This document shows, piece by piece, positions 8,086-12,097 of a stretch of 12,097 nucleotides of DNA (the first letter of the stretch is position 1; each line of letters starts with the position of its first letter). Both the position numbers and the translations under genes were made by a program. The notes under the pieces were generated by a model. It was not told the origin of the DNA. It was given only the letters and a program-made list of their open reading frames with translations, and ran no database searches. The stretch lies in NCBI GenBank assembly GCA_900313855.1, contig OMSZ01000192.1, positions 1 to 12,097 of the forward strand. The letters run 5' to 3'. The stretch comes from an uncultured Eubacteriales bacterium (lineage in GTDB: Bacteria; Bacillota; Clostridia; Lachnospirales; Lachnospiraceae).

Positions 8086-8919
8086 CTACTCTTTTTTCAG
8101 GGGAATGCAGATATAGCTTACCGTATCGGCAGGATTTGGAGCCGGTGGCAGATAAAACTCCAATGAATAATTGCCTGCCAAAGAATACCCTTTCAAAGCC
8201 GGAAGCCACTCTGACCAGATCTTAGTGTTGACCTTCTGCATACTGTCAGGCAGTGCCCCTTCGCATTTAAACAGTGCCCACAATCCTCCGGGAATCTGGT
8301 AGGTATTTAAGTCTTCCGGAATATCCTCCCATGGCAGATACAGATCAGCAATCCAGTAATCAAAGCTCTTTCCATCCATGTCAGCACACACGCCAAACAT
8401 ACCTTTTAAGCCCTTCATATCTGACATCCACTCGCTCCAGAATTTCGGAATCTCCTTATAGCTCGTTTCAGCACTAAACCTCTTCTTGATACCGACAACC
8501 GTAAATGGTGCCTTTTCCACAATTTTGTAATCTAACATAGTTCCACCCTCCAATGCGATTTTGATATGAAGCGGAGCAAATGACCGCAGGTTTGCCCCCG
8601 ATTCTCTTGCCTGTGTCGGGGTTATTCCATGAAAACGCTGGAAGGCTTTTGCAAAACTGTCAGGTGAATCATAGCCGTACTTCATAGCGATATCGATCAC
8701 TTTACAGTTAGAACATGCAAGCTCCTGTGCTGCTAACGTCATACGTCTTAAACGAATGTATTCTCCAACTGTTATCCCACACATAGCGCCGAAGATACGC
8801 TGATAATAAAATGATGAAAGTGCAGCCTTCTTTGCAATCTTCTCAATATCAAGCTCCCCAAGAATATTCTGTTCAATATAATCTATGGACGCCTGAAATC
8901 CTTCTATCCAGTCTTTCAT
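8086..8919 (-). CDS. AraC family regulator with GyrI-like effector-binding domain
   Basis: This is a transcription regulator of 277 residues. The N-terminal ~105 residues are an AraC DNA-binding domain with two helix-turn-helix units: LDIEKIAKKAALSSFYYQRIF (about 23-43) and KVIDIAMKYGYDSPDSFAKAF (about 73-93), ending in the typical GITPTQAR (98-105). Residues about 130-276 form a GyrI-like (Rob/SoxS-type) ligand domain; Glu254 in YSLEFYLPP is at the place of the glutamate that contacts cationic ligands in this fold. Proteins of this build usually sense drugs or other small molecules. A GTG at 8928 is in frame, but it lies inside the ribosome site GAGGTG, which is six bases before the ATG at 8919, so 8919 is preferred. 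It is the first gene of the operon, and probably autoregulatory. Confidence 0.9.
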   Translation of the reverse strand: MKDWIEGFQASIDYIEQNILGELDIEKIAKKAALSSFYYQRIFGAMCGITVGEYIRLRRMTLAAQELACSNCKVIDIAMKYGYDSPDSFAKAFQRFHGITPTQARESGANLRSFAPLHIKIALEGGTMLDYKIVEKAPFTVVGIKKRFSAETSYKEIPKFWSEWMSDMKGLKGMFGVCADMDGKSFDYWIADLYLPWEDIPEDLNTYQIPGGLWALFKCEGALPDSMQKVNTKIWSEWLPALKGYSLAGNYSLEFYLPPAPNPADTVSYICIPLKKE

Positions 8920-8946
8920 AACGGTCACCTCATTCCGTTCAAACTC

Positions 8947-9000
8947 ATTATGTCACACCAAAGCATTTATGTCCCGACTTTTTCTGCACTCTTTGTCGGG
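8947..9000 (-). promoter_or_regulatory. Promoter and dyad operator of the AraC-MutS-like operon
   Basis: On the minus strand an extended -10, TGA-CATAAT (hexamer at 8947-8952), follows a weak -35, GGGACA (8970-8975), at 17 bases. The start would be near 8940, about 20 bases before the ATG at 8919. A six-base inverted repeat, CCCGAC (8973-8978) and GTCGGG (8995-9000), overlaps the -35 and the region above it. A weak -35 with an overlapping dyad suits an activator-dependent promoter, perhaps acted on by the AraC protein itself. No T-run follows, so the dyad is not a terminator. Confidence 0.4.
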
Positions 9001-9046
9001 TTAGAAAAGTCTGGTACATTTTTGATTTTAATTATTATATTTGATA

Positions 9047-10390
9047 TTATGCATTATATAACTTCCTCAAATATTTTATCAGAAACTCCGTCCCCTCATC
9101 AGGTGTCGATTCAACCCTTATATATCCGTTGTCCGCCTCAACAATACTCTTTGAAAGCGAAAGACCGATACCGATACTTTCCTTATCGGAATTGCCTGCG
9201 TGATAGAAGCGTTCAAAAATGTGCTTTGCATCCTCAGCAGACATTCCTTCGCCCTCATCACGAATGGAAATCTGCGTATATACACTGTTCTGGGAGGCTT
9301 CAATCCATACTCTGCCTCCCTGTCTGCTATGCTCAACCGCATTCTTGACTATATTGGTAATAGCCTCTAACTGCCATGCATAATCGCCACAAAAGACCAT
9401 TGGGTTTTCTGTTTTGACACAACCATCACCCGAAACGTCTGAATCTGCAATTTGCTGTTTTCCGGAGCTTGAAGCATTTATCTCCCCGACAATAACCTCT
9501 ACGCCCTTCAATTCGATTATAACAGAAAGCTTATCAAGACAATCACCAATAAGTTTTTTAACATCAATATCGCCCTCTTTTAACTTGATTACCCCGGCAT
9601 CAAATCTTGCAAGCTTCAGCATACTGTTGACAAGTGAGGACATCCAGGTAACCTGCATGCTGATCGAATGGATAAAATCCTGCCGCACATCAGGCGGCAT
9701 ATCCGGGTCATCATATATATTATCAAGCATTATCGTCATCGAAGCAAGTGGCGTACGAAGCTGATGCGATACATCCTCCATCGAACGCGACAGATCTTCA
9801 TTAAGCTTCGTCTGATACTCTGATGTCTCCTTAAGAAGCACCGTTGTCTTATACACCTCATTTCTAAGCAGCGACAATTCATCCTCGGCGTATTCGTCAC
9901 TACCCGCCGATGCCTTCATATCAGAATTCAACGCAGAATCCGCCCACAGCCTGTAATCACCATTCCGCATATCATGAAGATAGTCCGTAATCTCACTAAC
10001 CCTTGCCTTATATCGTCTGCCATACGCAAGCCACAGCAGTCCCACAACGACAAGCGCAAAAGCCGCCACAACACAATTCCACATTAAAATATCATGACGG
10101 TACTCCCTCATATTAAGCTTGTAATATTCCTCATCATAGCCATAATCCGCAAGCAGCTGCCTTCCCGACTCACTATCGCCGGTCTTCCCCTGAAGGCTCT
10201 CGACAATCTCAGTATCAGAAATTTCCGGATACTTCTCCCTGATCACACTGACTATCCCCTCAAGCTCTGCCTGCCTTTTCTTCGACATTCTATGGCTTAT
10301 GTAAATGTTCCCGCACACCTCGGCAACAATGCAGACTACCACAACAAGCAATATTGAAATTATTATATGTTTGTTATTTCGTATTCCCAT
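9047..10390 (-). CDS. Membrane sensor histidine kinase
   Basis: This 447-residue kinase has two N-terminal membrane spans (about residues 8-30 and 102-123) that enclose an outside sensor loop of about 70 mostly acidic residues. There is a HAMP-like linker, then HisKA with the H box EDVSHQLRTPLAS (phospho-acceptor His209) and HATPase_c: N box NIVKNAVEH (about 346-354), G1 IRDEGEGM, F box FERFY, G2 GIGLSLSKSIVEADNG. A polar insert of about 25 residues (about 303-328) interrupts the start of the ATPase domain. The ATG at 10390 shares a base with the response-regulator stop (TGATG), and a GTG at 10393 is the alternative. An AGGG lies seven bases before the ATG. Translation is coupled to the regulator, its certain partner. 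No ABC transporter, the usual neighbour of many such pairs, is adjacent. The signal is unknown. Confidence 0.93.
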   Translation of the reverse strand: MGIRNNKHIIISILLVVVVCIVAEVCGNIYISHRMSKKRQAELEGIVSVIREKYPEISDTEIVESLQGKTGDSESGRQLLADYGYDEEYYKLNMREYRHDILMWNCVVAAFALVVVGLLWLAYGRRYKARVSEITDYLHDMRNGDYRLWADSALNSDMKASAGSDEYAEDELSLLRNEVYKTTVLLKETSEYQTKLNEDLSRSMEDVSHQLRTPLASMTIMLDNIYDDPDMPPDVRQDFIHSISMQVTWMSSLVNSMLKLARFDAGVIKLKEGDIDVKKLIGDCLDKLSVIIELKGVEVIVGEINASSSGKQQIADSDVSGDGCVKTENPMVFCGDYAWQLEAITNIVKNAVEHSRQGGRVWIEASQNSVYTQISIRDEGEGMSAEDAKHIFERFYHAGNSDKESIGIGLSLSKSIVEADNGYIRVESTPDEGTEFLIKYLRKLYNA

Positions 10391-11052
10391 CACTCAACCC
10401 TGTAGCCCATGCCTTTAACGGTCTTGATAACATCCGCATCTCCCAGCTTCTCACGGATTCTCTTGATATATACCGTAAGCGTATTATCCTCGACAAAATT
10501 ACCCGCTGCGTCCCATATCTTATCAAGGATCTGTCCTCTTGTCACAACGCGTCCTTTGTTCTGGAACAGCATGAGAAGTATCTTATATTCAAGTGCAGTA
10601 AATGTTACCTCAGCCCCTTTGACAAAAACCTTATCGTTCTCCGCATCAATCGAAACCTCGCCAATTGTTATCATTTTCTGCGTCTTACCCGTTCTTCTAA
10701 GTACATTGTTGATCCGTGATATCAATTCCCTGTTTCGGAAAGGCTTTATCATATAATCGTCCGCACCCATATCAAGCCCCTGCACTATATCATTTTCCGT
10801 GTCCTTTGCAGTCAGGAAAATAACGGGTATGTCACGTTCCTCCTTAAGCATTTTGCACACAGCCCTGCCATCGCCGTCCGGAAGCATGATGTCAAGAATC
10901 GCGATGTCAAAATCCCTGCCCTCATCCATAATATCCTCTGCCATTGCATAGCTCATGGCAGTTGTCACATCAAATTGCTCCTGCTCTAATGCATATACAA
11001 GTCCCTTCACTATCATCGGACTGTCCTCAACAAGTAATACATTTAACTTCAT
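10390..11052 (-). CDS. OmpR/PhoB family response regulator
   Basis: This is a 220-residue two-component regulator. The receiver domain covers residues 1-120, with acidic pocket E9-D10, phospho-acceptor D54 (in AILDIMLPDGDG), T81 and K103 (in MIKPF). A winged-helix DNA-binding domain covers about 125-220: TFTALEYKILLMLFQN, then the recognition region RGQILDKIWD and DNTLTVYIKRIREKLGD, ending KTVKGMGYRVE. All receiver residues needed for phosphorylation are present. GGGAGG lies seven bases before the ATG. It is first in a two-gene operon with the kinase; an 11-bp direct repeat just upstream suggests autoregulation. Confidence 0.95.
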   Translation of the reverse strand: MKLNVLLVEDSPMIVKGLVYALEQEQFDVTTAMSYAMAEDIMDEGRDFDIAILDIMLPDGDGRAVCKMLKEERDIPVIFLTAKDTENDIVQGLDMGADDYMIKPFRNRELISRINNVLRRTGKTQKMITIGEVSIDAENDKVFVKGAEVTFTALEYKILLMLFQNKGRVVTRGQILDKIWDAAGNFVEDNTLTVYIKRIREKLGDADVIKTVKGMGYRVE

Positions 11053-11106
11053 AATCCGCCCTCCCTGCTATTGATAATACTATAATTAAAGTCATCTTTC
11101 GCTTAC

Positions 11107-11138
11107 ATAATAACACCCGTAAGTGACTATAATGTGAC
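11107..11138 (-). promoter_or_regulatory. Putative response-regulator binding site and promoter of the two-component operon
   Basis: On the minus strand GTCAC occurs at 11138-11134 and again at 11127-11123, a period of 11 bases. That is the tandem head-to-tail arrangement bound by two OmpR/PhoB-class monomers. A -10 like TATTAT lies at 11107-11112, ten bases past the second repeat, as in activated Pho-type promoters where the box replaces the -35. The start of transcription would be about 50 bases before the ATG at 11052. The site begins seven bases past the methyltransferase stop. Confidence 0.45.
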
Positions 11139-11144
11139 ATCAAC

Positions 11145-11942
11145 TTAATTATCCTTCCTGCCAAGAACCGCAAGTGCGGCATAATGCAAAACCTCAAACT
11201 TCTCAGGCGCATTTAATTCAAGCATTTCCCAATGCTCCTTCTCCCAGGCATTAAGTTCAAACCCTGTAAGTGATGCACCCACACCGCGGCAGGCTTTCAT
11301 TCTTCCATGCCAGCTTTCCCTGGTAAATGGCACCATAACATCATACTCCTCGTGCTCCTCCATTAAAAAATGCTCATAGACCACATCAGGTATGTGTATC
11401 GGATGTCTTGTCTCGCCCGCACCCGACCAGTTCGGACTGTAACGCTTCACGATTTCCTCACTCTTTCCCGCAATCTCATCCTCAAACGGAAGCCACGCCA
11501 TATAAAGAATAAGCAATTTGCCGCCCGCTTTTAAAAGTCTTGCGAATTCCGGAATGACCTTCTTATGGTCAAAATACCAGAAACACTGGCACGCCGTTAT
11601 CACATCAAATGATTCCGCCGGATAATCAAGCTCCTCTGCAGATACGGCACGGTATGCGATATCCATACCCGCCTCCTTTGACAGTCTCTTTGCCTGCTCA
11701 ATCTGTTCCGGCGATATATCCGTTCCCGTCCAGCTTGCGCCAAAGCGGTACATGTTTCGCGGCAGCACGCCTGTACCTGTTCCGATATCGAGCACATTTT
11801 GCCCCGAAATGCAAAGTCCCCTGTCAACAATCTTATTATAAAAAATCTCCGGATAGATATCACGAAATCTAGCGTAATCCTTTGAAGTCCTGCCCCAGTC
11901 AAATGCCTTGCCGGCATCAATTCTATCGTCTCTTATCTCCAT
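11145..11942 (-). CDS. Class I SAM-dependent methyltransferase
   Basis: This 265-residue cytoplasmic protein is of the Methyltransf_11/UbiE-like type. The SAM site is complete: motif I VLDIGTGTG (50-58), the acidic residue D75 ending strand 2 (TGTDIS), and motif IV FDVITACQCFWYFD (112-125), followed by LLKAGGKLLIL (136-146). The N-terminal DWGRTSKDYARFRDIYP is common in this group. The C-terminal part (about 205-235) with WHGRMKACRGVGASL resembles a clade of uncharacterised methyltransferases. The methylated substrate cannot be told. AAGGAGG lies nine bases before the ATG, an excellent ribosome site. The gene ends seven bases before the two-component operator, so it may be a separate unit. 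No clear promoter was found in the 155 bases upstream that are visible, and the upstream DNA is the palindrome-rich element. Confidence 0.88.
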   Translation of the reverse strand: MEIRDDRIDAGKAFDWGRTSKDYARFRDIYPEIFYNKIVDRGLCISGQNVLDIGTGTGVLPRNMYRFGASWTGTDISPEQIEQAKRLSKEAGMDIAYRAVSAEELDYPAESFDVITACQCFWYFDHKKVIPEFARLLKAGGKLLILYMAWLPFEDEIAGKSEEIVKRYSPNWSGAGETRHPIHIPDVVYEHFLMEEHEEYDVMVPFTRESWHGRMKACRGVGASLTGFELNAWEKEHWEMLELNAPEKFEVLHYAALAVLGRKDN

Positions 11943-12002
11943 TTTGTATGCCCTCCTTTTGCCGATTCACATTCCCGTCAAGCTCAACTTCCCCAGATAT
12001 GT

Positions 12003-12092
12003 ATAGGAACCTAGTCAAGACTCGCTCGCGAGTCTTGCGCGCCGGATTCGGGTCTGCTTTAGCAGACTCACTTCCTATTCGAATCCGTGCGC
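12003..12092. repeat. Cluster of nested inverted repeats (structured intergenic element)
   Basis: Three hairpins lie within 90 bases. First, CAAGACTCGC (12016-12025) pairs perfectly with GCGAGTCTTG (12028-12037), two bases apart. Second, GTCTGC (12052-12057) pairs with GCAGAC (12062-12067) around a TTTA loop. Third, an outer arm 12039-12050 pairs with 12080-12092, 12 base pairs with a single bulged T at 12088, and encloses the second hairpin. In addition ATAGGAA (12003-12009) is inverted as TTCCTAT (12072-12078). Local GC is clearly higher than in the AT-rich leaders elsewhere. No T-run follows any arm, and no tRNA fold fits. It may be a dispersed palindromic repeat, a structured RNA or part of a longer element that continues past the window. 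Whether other copies exist cannot be seen here. Confidence 0.7.
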
Positions 12093-12097
12093 ATCCC

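Noticed and set aside
8078..8209. An upstream ATG at 8209 that would add 44 residues to the MutS-like protein.
   Set aside because: It lies inside the AraC gene, the added residues do not resemble the family, and good ribosome-site spacing favours the ATG at 8077 (or 8071).
8949..8957. TGTGACAT shared between the AraC promoter and the two-component promoter, as a common regulator site.
   Set aside because: Only one eight-base match exists, with different orientation and without the 11-bp tandem repeat, so chance is the simpler reading.
8973..9000. The CCCGAC/GTCGGG dyad as a terminator for the histidine kinase gene.
   Set aside because: The stem has only six pairs with a 16-base loop, and no T-run follows on the minus strand.
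11943..12020. TTGACT near 12010-12015 on the minus strand as the -35 of a methyltransferase promoter.
   Set aside because: At 16-18 bases downstream there is no acceptable -10 hexamer, and the sequence is part of the palindrome cluster.
12039..12092. A tRNA-like gene, because TTCGAATCC resembles a T-arm.
   Set aside because: The bases on either side of TTCGAAT do not pair as a T-stem, and no acceptor or anticodon arms fit; the CGAATCC pairs instead with GGATTCG at 12044-12050.

Overview
The window looks like a chromosomal stretch from a gut or rumen Firmicute, most likely Lachnospiraceae (Butyrivibrio, Coprococcus, Lachnospira or a relative). I infer this from the Shine-Dalgarno-led genes, the moderate-to-low GC content, the DUF3892 and DUF6273 domains, and the style of the two-component and MATE genes. 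It cannot be proved from sequence alone. There is no rRNA, tRNA, CRISPR array, transposase or phage gene. Seven of the eight complete genes, and the partial one, lie on the minus strand.

Layout from left to right. (1) Positions 1-626 hold the 5' two-thirds of a gene half for ATP-dependent PEP carboxykinase (pckA), cut by the window edge. It has a strong promoter, an operator-like cluster of repeats and a leader hairpin. (2) Positions 791-4160 hold a MATE efflux transporter and, upstream of it, a membrane acyltransferase fused to an outside DUF6273 domain; both are probably read from a near-consensus promoter at 4281-4310. (3) Positions 4411-4716 hold the only plus-strand gene, a small DUF3892 protein, closed by a bidirectional terminator shared with the operon that converges on it. 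(4) Positions 4809-8919 look like one operon: AraC/GyrI-type regulator, MutS-like ATPase, then a CrtI-like FAD oxidoreductase, with gaps of 8 and 41 bases. (5) Positions 9047-11052 hold an OmpR-type response regulator and its histidine kinase, stop and start overlapping, preceded by an 11-bp-spaced direct repeat typical of OmpR/PhoB-class binding sites. (6) Positions 11145-11942 hold a SAM methyltransferase. (7) Positions 12003-12092 hold a dense nest of palindromes that is probably a dispersed structured repeat.

Functional reading. The AraC/GyrI regulator has the ligand-binding glutamate expected of a sensor of cationic or hydrophobic small molecules and probably controls its own operon. The two-component pair probably controls itself; no obvious target (such as an ABC exporter) sits beside it. 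The acyltransferase probably modifies a surface glycan or lipid. Nothing here forms a recognisable defence or biosynthetic system. The parts most worth a second look are the structured element at the right end, the abrupt codon-usage change inside pckA, the acyltransferase-DUF6273 fusion and the MutS-like operon.
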